Part shown: positions 41,040 through 49,520 of the stretch, piece by piece | Position numbering within the stretch: the stretch's first letter is position 1 | How the letters are laid out: every line of letters starts with the position of its first letter | Assembly: GCF_000253255.1 (NCBI RefSeq) | Contig: NC_015580.1 | Span: 2,555,001-2,619,000 of the forward strand | Origin: Novosphingobium sp. PP1Y | GTDB taxonomy: Bacteria > Pseudomonadota > Alphaproteobacteria > Sphingomonadales > Sphingomonadaceae | Direction: 5' to 3' | Length of the DNA: 64,000 nt | Notes under the pieces: model-generated | Told to the model about the DNA's origin: nothing | The model's database searches: none | The model's input: the letters and a program-made list of their open reading frames with translations, nothing else | Program-made: the position numbers and the translations under genes

Positions 41040-41806
41040 TCGCATTCAACGCCCGCAGCGCCTGGACCATCTACAAGCGCGAAGTCGCTCGCGCCCTGCG
41101 TACCGCCATGCAATCCATCCTGGGCCCGGTGCTGACAACCGTGCTTTATTTCGTCGTCTTCGGCGCGGCCATCGGTGGCCGTATGCAGACGATGGACGGT
41201 GTCAGTTACGGGGCCTTCATCGTGCCCGGCCTGCTTTTGCTCACGCTGCTCAGCGAAAGTACGTCCAACGGCAGCTTCGGCATCTACATGCCGCGTTTCA
41301 CCGGGGCGATCTACGAGTTGCTCTCCGCACCGGTAGGCACGGCCGAGACGCTGGTGGGCTTCGTTGGAGCGGCTGCGACCAAGTCGCTGATCCTCGCCGC
41401 GATCATCCTGGGGACGGCGACCTTCTTCGTCGACTACACGATCCTGCACCCGCTCTACACGCTGGGCTTCATCCTGCTGGTATCGGCCAGTTTCTCGCTA
41501 TTCGGCTTCATCCTCGGGATCTGGGCCGACAGCTTCGAGAAACTCGGCATCGTGCCGGTCCTGTTCATCGTTCCGCTGACCTTCCTCGGCGGTACGTTCT
41601 ATTCGATCGATGTCCTGCCCGAGCCCTGGCGCTCGGTGGCCATGGCCAACCCGGTCGTCTATCTCGTCAACGGTTTGCGCTGGTGCTTCTACGGTAGCTC
41701 GGACTTCTCGATTGCCACTTCGCTGGGGATGACTCTGGCGTTCCTCGCGATTTGCGTGGCCTTCATCGCATGGATCTTCAAGACGGGCTGGCGCCTGCGG
41801 TCCTGA
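41036..41806 (+). CDS. ABC-2 type exporter permease
   Basis: 256 aa from GTG 41036 (GTGA overlap with the ATPase). About six membrane spans. ARSAWTIYKREVARALRTAMQSILGPVLTTVLYFVVFGAAIGG, FIVPGLLLLTLLSEST, and the conserved loop VPLTFLGGTFYSIDVLPEPWRSVAMANPVVYLVNGLRWCFYG place it in the NodJ/YadH-type ABC-2 family. Substrate unknown. Confidence 0.93.
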   Translation: MIAFNARSAWTIYKREVARALRTAMQSILGPVLTTVLYFVVFGAAIGGRMQTMDGVSYGAFIVPGLLLLTLLSESTSNGSFGIYMPRFTGAIYELLSAPVGTAETLVGFVGAAATKSLILAAIILGTATFFVDYTILHPLYTLGFILLVSASFSLFGFILGIWADSFEKLGIVPVLFIVPLTFLGGTFYSIDVLPEPWRSVAMANPVVYLVNGLRWCFYGSSDFSIATSLGMTLAFLAICVAFIAWIFKTGWRLRS

Positions 41807-41827
41807 TTTCATAGATTCGATTCGGTC

Positions 41828-42871
41828 ATGCCCTTGAAGACGTTCCTCCCGGTCGCCCTCCCGTCCCTGCTGCTTGCGGTCCCCGCTCAGGCCCAGCCTG
41901 TCGAAGAGGCGCGGCTTTCGGTCGATGAAGGCTTGGTGGATTTCGCGCCTGAACCGCTGCGCCTGGACCTGCCGGACTATCCCTGGCCGACGCCGTTCAT
42001 CGAAGTTCCGCCTCCCAGCCTGCCCAAGAACGTCAAGGCGATGATCGAGGCGGCAGTGGCAACGGACGATTCCGCAACGGTGGCCGCTGTCGTGAAAATG
42101 GCGATCGAGACGCAGCCCTACGACAAGGACGAGATCAAGGCGATGCACCGCGCCTATCTCGACGACAAGGCCGCGCGCCTCGCGGCCAAGACCGAGGCCG
42201 AAACGCGCCGCATTCGCGAATCGGGCGTGCTGGAATTGTGGAAGGGACAGATCGAACTCGGCGCCTTCCACAGCACCGGCAACACCACGAACTTCGGTTT
42301 CACCGGCGCGCTCAAGCTCGATCGCAAGGGGATCGACTGGGAGCACCTGATCCTTGCGACAGCGGACTACCAGAAGGATTCGGGCACCGTCACGCGGGAG
42401 AAGTACGGGGCCAGCTACCAGCCACGCTATACCATCAATGACGGTGTCTTTACCTACGGCCGCCTGCAGTACGAGAAGGACGAGATCCAGGGCTATCGGG
42501 ACCGCTTCTCGTTCTCGGGAGGTTTGGGTTACCGCCTCATCAAACGCCGCAACATGACGCTGTCGGTCGAGGCAGGTCCTGCGGTGCGCCGAACGAACTA
42601 CATCGATGATCCCTCGGAGACCACCTGGTCGGCGCTGACTTCGCTCGATTTCGACTGGAAGCTCAACGGGACACTGGCGCTGAGCCAGGATGCTTCGAGC
42701 TATGTCGGATCCGACAACAGCACCTTCACTTCGCTCACCGGGATCGAGGCGGGGATGGCGAAGGGCCTCAAGGCCAAGCTGTCCTATTCCATAGAGCATG
42801 AAACCGCGCCGCCGGCCGGCTCGCTCAAGACCGATACGATTTCGCGGTTCTCACTGGTCTACGGCTTCTGA
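41828..42871 (+). CDS. DUF481 outer-membrane beta-barrel protein
   Basis: 347 aa from ATG 41828. Signal peptide FLPVALPSLLLAVPAQA; a helical periplasmic-type region (residues about 60-130, KTEAETRRIRESG); then the DUF481 barrel: IELGAFHSTGNTTNFGFTGALKLDRKGIDWEHLILATADYQKDSGTVTREKYGASYQPRYTINDGVFTYGRLQYEKDEIQGYRDRFSFSGGLGYRLI..., ending in Phe (SRFSLVYGF) as outer-membrane proteins do. Related to the salt-induced YdiY type. 21 bases after the ABC permease, possibly one operon. Confidence 0.9.
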   Translation: MPLKTFLPVALPSLLLAVPAQAQPVEEARLSVDEGLVDFAPEPLRLDLPDYPWPTPFIEVPPPSLPKNVKAMIEAAVATDDSATVAAVVKMAIETQPYDKDEIKAMHRAYLDDKAARLAAKTEAETRRIRESGVLELWKGQIELGAFHSTGNTTNFGFTGALKLDRKGIDWEHLILATADYQKDSGTVTREKYGASYQPRYTINDGVFTYGRLQYEKDEIQGYRDRFSFSGGLGYRLIKRRNMTLSVEAGPAVRRTNYIDDPSETTWSALTSLDFDWKLNGTLALSQDASSYVGSDNSTFTSLTGIEAGMAKGLKAKLSYSIEHETAPPAGSLKTDTISRFSLVYGF

Positions 42872-42891
42872 CCGGTCTAACGGACGCGGCC

Positions 42892-44019
42892 ATGAACCCG
42901 CGTTTCGAATTCTCCATCCACGCCACCGACGGCAAGGCGCGCACCGGCGTCATCAAGATGCGCCGCGGCGAGATCCGCACGCCCGCCTTCATGCCGGTGG
43001 GAACTGCCGCCACGGTCAAGGCGATGAAGCCAGAGAGCGTGCGCGCGACCGGCGCCGACATCATTCTGGGCAATACCTATCACCTGATGCTGCGCCCGGG
43101 CGCCGAGCGCGTCGCGCGTCTTGGCGGCCTGCACAAGTTCATGAACTGGGACCGGCCTATCCTTACCGACAGCGGCGGCTATCAGGTCATGAGCCTTTCC
43201 GACCTTCGCAAGATCACCGAGGAGGGGGTGACGTTTGCCAGCCACCTCGACGGTTCGCGGCACATGCTCAGCCCCGAACGCTCGATGGAGATCCAGCGCC
43301 TGCTCGGCTCCGACATCGTCATGTGCTTCGATGAATGTCCGAAGATCGACCAGCCGCGCGACGTGATTGCCCGCTCGATGGAAATGTCGATGCGCTGGGC
43401 GAGGCGCAGCCGCGACGGTTTTGACAGCGGCGGCGAACATGCCGCCAATTCCGCGCTTTTCGGAATCCAGCAGGGCGCCCTCGACGAAGGCTTGCGCAAG
43501 GTCAGTGCCGATGCCCTCGTCGATATCGGCTTTGATGGCTACGCGATCGGCGGCCTCGCCGTGGGCGAGGGGCAGGAAGCGATGTTCGCCACGCTCGAGT
43601 TTGCCCCCGGCCAGTTGCCTGTCGATCGGCCACGCTATCTTATGGGCGTGGGCAAGCCCGATGATCTCGTCGGTGCGGTCGAGCGCGGGGTCGACATGTT
43701 CGACTGCGTGTTGCCCACGCGCTCAGGGCGCAATGGCCAGGCCTTCACCTGGAATGGCCCGCTCAACATGCGCAACGCGCGTCATGCCGAAGATAACGGC
43801 CCCATCGACGAGCGCTGCAAGTGCCCGACCTGCGGCACTTACAGCCGAGCCTATCTGCATCACCTGATCCGCTCCGGCGAGATCCTGGGCGCAATGCTGC
43901 TGACCGAGCACAACATCTCGTTCTACCAGCAGCTCATGCAGACCATGCGCGATGCAATCGCCGAGAGCCGTTTTGCTGCCTTCGCTGCCGATTTCCGCCG
44001 GGATTACCTGAGAAAGTAA
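42892..44019 (+). CDS. tgt: Tgt, queuine tRNA-ribosyltransferase
   Basis: 375 aa from ATG 42892. General base motif ILTDSGGYQVMSLSDLRKI, the GIQQGALDEGLR loop, nucleophile Asp in RGVDMFDCVLPTRSGRNGQAF, and the zinc site CKCPTCGTYSRAYLHHLIRSGEILGAMLLTEHN. Exchanges guanine-34 in tRNAs with GUN anticodons. 20 bases after the DUF481 gene. Confidence 0.98.
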   Translation: MNPRFEFSIHATDGKARTGVIKMRRGEIRTPAFMPVGTAATVKAMKPESVRATGADIILGNTYHLMLRPGAERVARLGGLHKFMNWDRPILTDSGGYQVMSLSDLRKITEEGVTFASHLDGSRHMLSPERSMEIQRLLGSDIVMCFDECPKIDQPRDVIARSMEMSMRWARRSRDGFDSGGEHAANSALFGIQQGALDEGLRKVSADALVDIGFDGYAIGGLAVGEGQEAMFATLEFAPGQLPVDRPRYLMGVGKPDDLVGAVERGVDMFDCVLPTRSGRNGQAFTWNGPLNMRNARHAEDNGPIDERCKCPTCGTYSRAYLHHLIRSGEILGAMLLTEHNISFYQQLMQTMRDAIAESRFAAFAADFRRDYLRK

Positions 44020-44205
44020 TCGCGCCCGGGGCAGGCCCACGCGGACCCTGCGGCAAGTCTTTCGACCGTTCCCGTGCAGGTTTCGCGGGACAATGTCGCG
44101 CGGCTATGGACAAGGGCCGGCATCACCCGGACACTCCCCTGACCGGCATTTCCCACTCGAATCGGATTTTCCGGTGCCGGAGCAGCAGGACAGGGGGTGT
44201 TGTTC

Positions 44206-44853
44206 ATGCCGACTATCGCGATCGTCAGCCAGAAGGGCGGCTCGGGCAAGACGACCATGGCGCTCCATCTGGCCACCAGCGCCGTCTATGCCGGCCGGGA
44301 AACCTGCGTCATCGACACCGATCCTCAAGCCACCTCCGCGACATGGGGTGACTGGCGGGGCGATTTCAAGCCGGAAGTCATGACCTGCCCGCCGGTACGC
44401 CTGTTCAGCACGATAGAGAAGGCGCGGCGCGGCGGCGCCGAACTGATCGTCATCGATACCCCGCCGCACGGGGACACGGCATCGCGTGAGGCGGTGCGCG
44501 TGGCCGATCTCGTCCTGATCCCGACCCGTGCCCGCGCCTTCGACCTTCATGCCCTCGAGGCGACAGCCGGGCTGATGTCCTATGCGCGCAAGCCGGCCTT
44601 CGTCGTCTTCAACGCGGTTCCTGCGCGGGCCACCCGCATGATCGAGGAAGCGACGAAGGCGGCCGAGGCAATGGGCCTGCAGGTCTGTCCGATCCAGTTC
44701 GGTGAAAGGGCTGCCTTTCACCGCTCCTCAGGCACGGGAGAGGTTGCCGCAGAGATCGAGCCGGACGGCAAGGCCGCGGGCGAAGTCGACGCCCTGTGGA
44801 AATGGGCATCGGGCCACATCACGTTGAAGCAACTTCCCGGCCAGGGAGCATAA
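44206..44853 (+). CDS. orphan ParA-family ATPase
   Basis: 215 aa from ATG 44206, with AGGGGG 9 bases upstream; a TTG at 44197 is an alternative. Deviant Walker A IVSQKGGSGKTTMALHLA, CVIDTDPQATSATWGDW, ELIVIDTPPHGDTAS. Short ParA without an N-terminal HTH, like plasmid type Ib or ParA-like positioning/MipZ-like proteins. No parB or other partition gene beside it; flanked by tgt and, convergently, a 70-aa unknown. Confidence 0.9.
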   Translation: MPTIAIVSQKGGSGKTTMALHLATSAVYAGRETCVIDTDPQATSATWGDWRGDFKPEVMTCPPVRLFSTIEKARRGGAELIVIDTPPHGDTASREAVRVADLVLIPTRARAFDLHALEATAGLMSYARKPAFVVFNAVPARATRMIEEATKAAEAMGLQVCPIQFGERAAFHRSSGTGEVAAEIEPDGKAAGEVDALWKWASGHITLKQLPGQGA

Positions 44854-44862
44854 GGCCCGTTT

Positions 44863-45075
44863 TCAGGCCGGAGCCTTGTGCAGTTCGGCGGCGCTGCCCT
44901 GTCTGGCGCCGCGCGCCTTCATGACCTCAAGCCGGGTGCCGACGTAGGCCACGAATCGGCCGGTTCTGGAATCGAGAAAGCCTGCCCCGATCTCGCAGGC
45001 GAAGCGCTTTGCGGTATCGAGATCGGGGTACCATTTGCCGGTGCGGTGGGGAGTGATGAAACGGTATCGCTGCAT
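44863..45075 (-). CDS. hypothetical 70-aa protein
   Basis: ATG 45075 (another start possible at 45087). MQRYRFITPHRTGKWYPDLDTAKRFACEIGAGFLDSRTGRFVAYVGTRLEVMKARGARQGS. Basic, with an aromatic-rich N-terminal half; resembles short alphaproteobacterial unknowns. Lies after the rpsD terminator and converges with the ParA gene. Confidence 0.6.
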   Translation of the reverse strand: MQRYRFITPHRTGKWYPDLDTAKRFACEIGAGFLDSRTGRFVAYVGTRLEVMKARGARQGSAAELHKAPA

Positions 45076-45160
45076 GACGATGGTCAAATGCGCGAAGTCT
45101 GCTTCAGTTTCCTGACAAGGGCTTCGAATCGTGTATTTTTTGAGGGTGTCTGCCCATGCG

Positions 45161-45190
45161 AAAAGGGCGGCCCCGAAAGGACCGCCCTCT
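45161..45190 (-). terminator. rpsD terminator
   Basis: Minus strand AGAGGGCGG-TCCTTTCGGGG-CCGCCCTTTT: at least 6 GC pairs (GGGCGG/CCGCCC) followed by TTTT, 30 bases after the rpsD stop. Confidence 0.8.
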
Positions 45191-45220
45191 TGCTGAATTC
45201 CGTTTCCGGAAAACCGTGAC

Positions 45221-45835
45221 TTAGCGCGAGTAGAACTCGACGACCAGGTTCGGTTCCATCTTCACCGGGTAGGGCACTTCGTCGAGCGAGGGCACGCGAA
45301 CGAAGGTGACCTTGTCGTTGCCGTCGGGCGCGACATAGTCGGGAACTTCACGCTCGGGCAGGCTCTGCGCTTCGATGATCAGCGCCATTTCCTTGGCCTT
45401 GTTGCCGAGGCTGACGACGTCACCGACCTTCACGCGACGCGAAGCGATGTTGCACTTCACGCCGTTGACGCGGATGTGGCCGTGCGAAACGATCTGGCGA
45501 GCCGCGAAGATCGTCGGCGCGAACTTGGCGCGGTACACGATCATGTCGAGGCGCTGCTCGAGCAGGCCGATCAGGTTCTGACCGGTGTCGCCCTTCATCT
45601 TCGACGCTTCCTGGTAGGTGCGCTTGAACTGCTTCTCGGTCACGTCGCCGTAGTAGCCCTTGAGCTTCTGCTTGGCGCGCAGCTGGATGCCGTAGTCCGA
45701 GAGCTTGCCCTTGCGGCGCTGGCCGTGCTGGCCCGGGCCGTAGCTGCGGCGGTTGACCGAGCTCTTGGGGCGACCCCAGATGTTCTCGCCCATGCGGCGG
45801 TCGAGTTTGTACTTGGCGCTCTTGCGCTTCGACAT
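45221..45835 (-). CDS. rpsD: RpsD, 30S ribosomal protein S4
   Basis: 204 aa from ATG 45835. MSKRKSAKYKLDRRMGENIWG, YGPGQHGQRRKGKLSDYGIQLRAKQKLKGYYGDV, and S4 domain RLDMIVYRAKFAPTIFAARQIVSHGHIRVNGVKCNIASRRVKVGDVV. Alphaproteobacterial type (no zinc-binding Cys set). Single gene with its own terminator. Confidence 0.99.
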   Translation of the reverse strand: MSKRKSAKYKLDRRMGENIWGRPKSSVNRRSYGPGQHGQRRKGKLSDYGIQLRAKQKLKGYYGDVTEKQFKRTYQEASKMKGDTGQNLIGLLEQRLDMIVYRAKFAPTIFAARQIVSHGHIRVNGVKCNIASRRVKVGDVVSLGNKAKEMALIIEAQSLPEREVPDYVAPDGNDKVTFVRVPSLDEVPYPVKMEPNLVVEFYSR

Positions 45836-46061
45836 GTGTCGTCTCCGTTCTGCTTGTCGCCAGGCCACCTTGGCCAGCGATCCGTGTTGTCCCGGGGCGC
45901 ACCAACCAGCCGTACTTCGCTGGTTGCGGCCGCCGCTTCACCGGGGTGCGGGGCCGAATGGACGGATCTGCCGAAACAGGCAGGCGCCATGTGAAGGCGT
46001 GGCCCTTACGGGGTTGTCAGGGAATGTCAAGCGCGCCGAGGCATTCGCGCGCGAAACCGGC

Positions 46062-46787
46062 TCAATCGCGCTTGCGCCGGGCGTCCTCCAGTGTGCTGAG
46101 AATGCCGCGCAAGGTGCGTACTTCCAGGTGATTCCAGCCCGGCTTGGTCAGCAGGTTGCGCAAGGTCAGGCGATTGGCCGCCGCGCGCGTTTCGGGCCAG
46201 AAATAGTTCTTGGTCTCCAGAAACCGCTCGAAATGGCCGATCAGGCCTTCCAGTTCGTCCTGCGGGGCAGGGGGGAGCAGCTCTTCTGCCGTCGGCTGTG
46301 CCAGATCGGCGCCCTTCGACCATTCGTAGGCGCACAGGATCACCGCCTGCGCCAGGTTGAGCGAAGCGAATTCCGGATTGATCGGAACGGTCAGAATTGC
46401 GCGGGCCAGCGCCACGTCCTCGGTTTCCAGGCCCGAGCGTTCCGGTCCGAAGACATAGGCGGATCGGCCCGGCGCGGTATGGATTTCGCGCGCAGCCTGC
46501 TCGGGCGTGACCACCGGCTTGGTGACGCCGCGCTTGCGAACGGTCGTTGCATAGACATTGGCGCAGTCGGCAACGGCCTCGGCGAGCGTTTCGTAAACCT
46601 GCGCTCCATCGAGTACCTGGTCGGCGCCGGCGGCCGCGGGCCCGGCGGAGGGGTTCGGCCAGCCGTCACGCGGCGAGACGAGCCGCATTTCGGTAAGCCC
46701 GAAGTTCAGCATTGCCCGCGCGGCCTTGCCGATGTTCTCACCCAGCTGCGGCCGTACGAGGACGATGACGGGCTGGTTGTCAGCCAT
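46062..46787 (-). CDS. trmJ: TrmJ-like SpoU-family RNA 2'-O-methyltransferase
   Basis: 241 aa from ATG 46787, overlapping the nrdR end by 8 bases. VIVLVRPQLGENIGKAARAMLNFGLTEMRLVSPRDGWPN, VYATTVRKRGVTKPVVT, YVFGPERSGLETEDVALARAILTVPINPEFASLNLAQAVILCAYEW: SPOUT methyltransferase with the trefoil-knot motifs and the TrmJ C-terminal extension. Predicted to methylate position 32 of tRNAs. End of the rpiB-glyA-orf-nrdR-trmJ run. Confidence 0.92.
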   Translation of the reverse strand: MADNQPVIVLVRPQLGENIGKAARAMLNFGLTEMRLVSPRDGWPNPSAGPAAAGADQVLDGAQVYETLAEAVADCANVYATTVRKRGVTKPVVTPEQAAREIHTAPGRSAYVFGPERSGLETEDVALARAILTVPINPEFASLNLAQAVILCAYEWSKGADLAQPTAEELLPPAPQDELEGLIGHFERFLETKNYFWPETRAAANRLTLRNLLTKPGWNHLEVRTLRGILSTLEDARRKRD

Positions 46788-47277
46788 TGGTGGAAGTTCC
46801 TTCATCATCGGCAACATCGCGCACGGTTCCGGCGAATTCCTCGAAGTCCCTGGCCTCGTTGAAGGCACGGTAGACCGAGGCAAACCGGATGTAGGCGACC
46901 GAATCGAGCTGGCGCAGCCCGTCCATCACCATTTCGCCGATTTCGCGGGAGGCCACTTCGGCTTCGCCCGAGGTTTCGATCTGGCGCTGCACGCCGGAAA
47001 CGAGCTGGTCGATCTTTTCGCGGTCGATACCGCGCTTGCGGCAAGCCAGCGTGACCGATTGCTCGATCTTGGAGCGGTCGAAAGGCTCGCGCCGCGGCTC
47101 CTCGTTCTCGCCGCCGGTCTTGACCACGGTGATCTCACGAAGCTGCACGCGTTCGAAAGTCGTGAAGCGCGCGCCGCAGCTGGAGCACTGGCGGCGACGG
47201 CGGATCGCGGTGTTGTCCTCGGTCGGGCGGCTGTCCTTGACCTGGGAATCGTCGTGGGCGCAGAACGGACAGCGCAT
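46780..47277 (-). CDS. nrdR: NrdR, ribonucleotide reductase repressor
   Basis: 165 aa from ATG 47277. Zinc ribbon MRCPFCAHDDSQVKDSRPTEDNTAIRRRRQCSSCGARFTTFERV and ATP-cone domain (residues about 48-138: TVVKTGGENEEPRREPFDRSKIEQSVTLACRKRGI). Represses nrd genes in response to dATP/ATP. Located downstream of glyA, a common order in alphaproteobacteria. Confidence 0.98.
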   Translation of the reverse strand: MRCPFCAHDDSQVKDSRPTEDNTAIRRRRQCSSCGARFTTFERVQLREITVVKTGGENEEPRREPFDRSKIEQSVTLACRKRGIDREKIDQLVSGVQRQIETSGEAEVASREIGEMVMDGLRQLDSVAYIRFASVYRAFNEARDFEEFAGTVRDVADDEGTSTNG

Positions 47278-47310
47278 TTACGAGGGAACTTCCTTGAAAA
47301 GAGGGCGCGG

Positions 47311-47538
47311 TCAGTCGGGCCGGACGCGCTTGTAGAACTTGTATCCGGCACCTGCGGCAAGGCCGAGGCCGATCGATACGAAGGGCAGCATCGCGCCTGC
47401 AACCGCACCCATCGCCCCCCAGACCAGCACCGGCCTGGTCGAAGGATGGTCGAGACCGTCCTGGAGCATTCCGGCAAGCTCATGGCGCGCATCGCTGACG
47501 AAGCTGCCATTGTCCTGGGGGCGACGGGGGTCGGTCAT
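47311..47538 (-). CDS. hypothetical small membrane protein
   Basis: 75 aa from ATG 47538, 4 bases after the glyA stop. An acidic N-terminal half, then one hydrophobic segment (PVLVWGAMGAVAGAMLPFVSIGLGLAAGAGY, residues about 40-68) and a basic tail (KFYKRVRPD). Conserved position between glyA and nrdR suggests a real gene; role unknown. Confidence 0.7.
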   Translation of the reverse strand: MTDPRRPQDNGSFVSDARHELAGMLQDGLDHPSTRPVLVWGAMGAVAGAMLPFVSIGLGLAAGAGYKFYKRVRPD

Positions 47539-47542
47539 CGTA

Positions 47543-48841
47543 TCAGTCCTCGTAGATCGGGAAGCGGTCACACAAGGCTTCTACGCGTGCGCGCACGTTC
47601 TGTTCCACTTGCGCATCACCTTCTTCGCCGCACTTGGCCAGACCGTCGAGCACGTCGGCGACCATGTTGCCGATCTCGCGGAATTCCTCGACCCCGAAGC
47701 CGCGGGTGGTGCCCGCAGGCGAACCGACGCGGATGCCGCTGGTCTTCATCGGCGGCAGCGGGTCGAACGGAATGCCGTTCTTGTTGCAGGTGATGCCGGC
47801 ACGCTCGAGCGCTTCGTCGGCGTCCTTGCCGGTCACGCCGAGCGGCGAGAGGTCGATCAGCGCAAGGTGCGTGTCGGTGCCGCCCGAGACGATCTCGGCG
47901 CCGCGTGCCTTGAGCGTTTCGGCAAGGGCCTTGGCGTTCTCGACGACCTTCTTGCTGTAGTCCTTGAAATCGGGACGCAGCGCTTCACCGAAAGCCACGG
48001 CCTTGGCGGCGATGACATGCATCAGCGGACCGCCCTGCAGGCCGGGGAACACGGCCGAGTTGATCTTCTTGGCCAGCGCCTCGTCATTGGTGAGGATCAT
48101 GCCGCCGCGCGGACCGCGCAGGGTCTTGTGCGTGGTGGTGGTGGCGATGTGCGCGTGCGGGAACGGCGAGGGGTGCACGCCCGCGGCCACGAGGCCCGCG
48201 AAGTGCGCCATGTCGACCTGGAACAGCGCGCCCACGCTGTCGGCGATCTCGCGCATGCGCTTGAAATCGATCACACGCGGATAGGCCGAGCCGCCGGCGA
48301 TGATCAGCTTGGGCCGGTGTTCCTTGGCGAGAGCCTCGACCTGGTCGTAGTCGATCAGGTGGGTGTCCTTGGTCACGCCGTACTGCACCGCGTTGAACCA
48401 CTTGCCCGAAAGCGCGGCGCGCGCGCCGTGGGTGAGGTGGCCGCCGGCATCGAGGCTCATGCCCATGACCGTATCGCCCGGCTTGACCGTCGCGAGCAGG
48501 ACTGCACCGTTGGCCTGTGCGCCCGAGTGGGGCTGGACGTTCGCGAAGCCGCAGTCGAAAAGCTGCTTGGCGCGTTCGATGGCCAGCGTCTCGACTTCGT
48601 CGGAAGGCTCGCAGCCCTGGTAGTAGCGCTTGCCCGGGTAGCCTTCGGCGTACTTGTTGGTGAGGACCGAGCCCTGCGCTTCAAGCACGGCCTTGGAGAC
48701 GATGTTCTCCGAGGCGATCAGCTCGATCTGCTTGCGCTCGCGCTTGAGTTCCTTGCCGATGGCCTTGGCGACGGCAGGATCGCTGTCCGCGATCGTGTCG
48801 GTGAAGAAGCCGGGGGAACGGATGGCAGTTTCGACGGTCAT
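47543..48841 (-). CDS. glyA: GlyA, serine hydroxymethyltransferase
   Basis: 432 aa from ATG 48841. ELIASENIVSKAVLEAQGSVLTNKYAEGYPGKRYYQGCE, the PLP-lysine motif VVATTTTHKTLRGPRGGMIL (about residue 230), and the C-terminal TCNKNGIPFDPLPPMKTSGIRVGSPAGTTRGF. Serine-glycine interconversion, one-carbon units. 20 bases after rpiB. Confidence 0.99.
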   Translation of the reverse strand: MTVETAIRSPGFFTDTIADSDPAVAKAIGKELKRERKQIELIASENIVSKAVLEAQGSVLTNKYAEGYPGKRYYQGCEPSDEVETLAIERAKQLFDCGFANVQPHSGAQANGAVLLATVKPGDTVMGMSLDAGGHLTHGARAALSGKWFNAVQYGVTKDTHLIDYDQVEALAKEHRPKLIIAGGSAYPRVIDFKRMREIADSVGALFQVDMAHFAGLVAAGVHPSPFPHAHIATTTTHKTLRGPRGGMILTNDEALAKKINSAVFPGLQGGPLMHVIAAKAVAFGEALRPDFKDYSKKVVENAKALAETLKARGAEIVSGGTDTHLALIDLSPLGVTGKDADEALERAGITCNKNGIPFDPLPPMKTSGIRVGSPAGTTRGFGVEEFREIGNMVADVLDGLAKCGEEGDAQVEQNVRARVEALCDRFPIYED

Positions 48842-48861
48842 GTTCGTTGGACCTCTTCGGA

Positions 48862-49299
48862 TCAGCTTTTGGGGTTGGAGAGTTTCTCGACGCGCCCGGC
48901 GTGGCGACCACCGCCGAATTCGGTCGAGAGGAATGCGTCCAGGCAGGCCTTGGCCATGTCCTCGCCGGTCAGGCGTGCGCCCATGGCGATGACGTTGGCA
49001 TCGTTGTGCTCCCGCGCGAGGGCGGCCGACAGCGGCTCCGAGACGAGCGCGCAGCGGCACTTGGGATCGCGGTTGACGGCGATCGAGATGCCGATGCCCG
49101 AACCGCACAGCGCCACGCCAAATTCGGCGGTGCCGTCGGCAACGACCGAGGCGAGCTTGTAGCCATAGTCGGGATAGTCGACGCGGTCTGCGGTTTCAGG
49201 GCCGAGGTCTGCGACTTCGTGGCCGAGATCGATGAGGTATTCGCGCAGCGTCGCCTTGAGGTCGACGGCGGCGTGGTCGGATGCGATGGCGATGCGCAT
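48862..49299 (-). CDS. rpiB: RpiB, ribose-5-phosphate isomerase B
   Basis: 145 aa from ATG 49299. MRIAIASDHAAVDLKATLREYLIDLGHEVADLG, DYPDYGYKLASVVADGTAEFGVALCGSGIGISIAVNR with the catalytic Cys in CGSGIG, and REHNDANVIAMGAR. Pentose phosphate pathway. First gene of the rpiB-glyA operon, divergent from catalase. Confidence 0.97.
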   Translation of the reverse strand: MRIAIASDHAAVDLKATLREYLIDLGHEVADLGPETADRVDYPDYGYKLASVVADGTAEFGVALCGSGIGISIAVNRDPKCRCALVSEPLSAALAREHNDANVIAMGARLTGEDMAKACLDAFLSTEFGGGRHAGRVEKLSNPKS

Positions 49300-49455
49300 G
49301 TTCGTTCCGTGGCAGTTCCGGGAATCGGGTTCGCGACGCGCCTTAGTGCGATACGCCCCGGAAGGCCACCGCAATAAGACCTCGGCGGTGACATGGAGTG
49401 TCCGGCGGGATTTGGCAAGAACGGGCCGGGATGAGGACTTCTCCGGATCGGCCTC

Positions 49456-49481
49456 GGAACTACCGGCGAGTTCGGCGTGTT
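49456..49481 (+). promoter_or_regulatory. EcfG-like promoter for catalase
   Basis: GGAAC-N17-TGTT: an exact -35 and a -10 differing from CGTT in one base, 39 bases upstream of the catalase TTG. Fits general-stress control of a catalase. Confidence 0.5.
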
Positions 49482-49520
49482 GGGTAGGGGTATCGCAAAC
49501 CCAGTCCGGAGGACACGACC

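Noticed and set aside
44020..44205. Partition-like repeats (parS) near the orphan ParA
   Set aside because: No repeated or palindromic set of sites found by eye.
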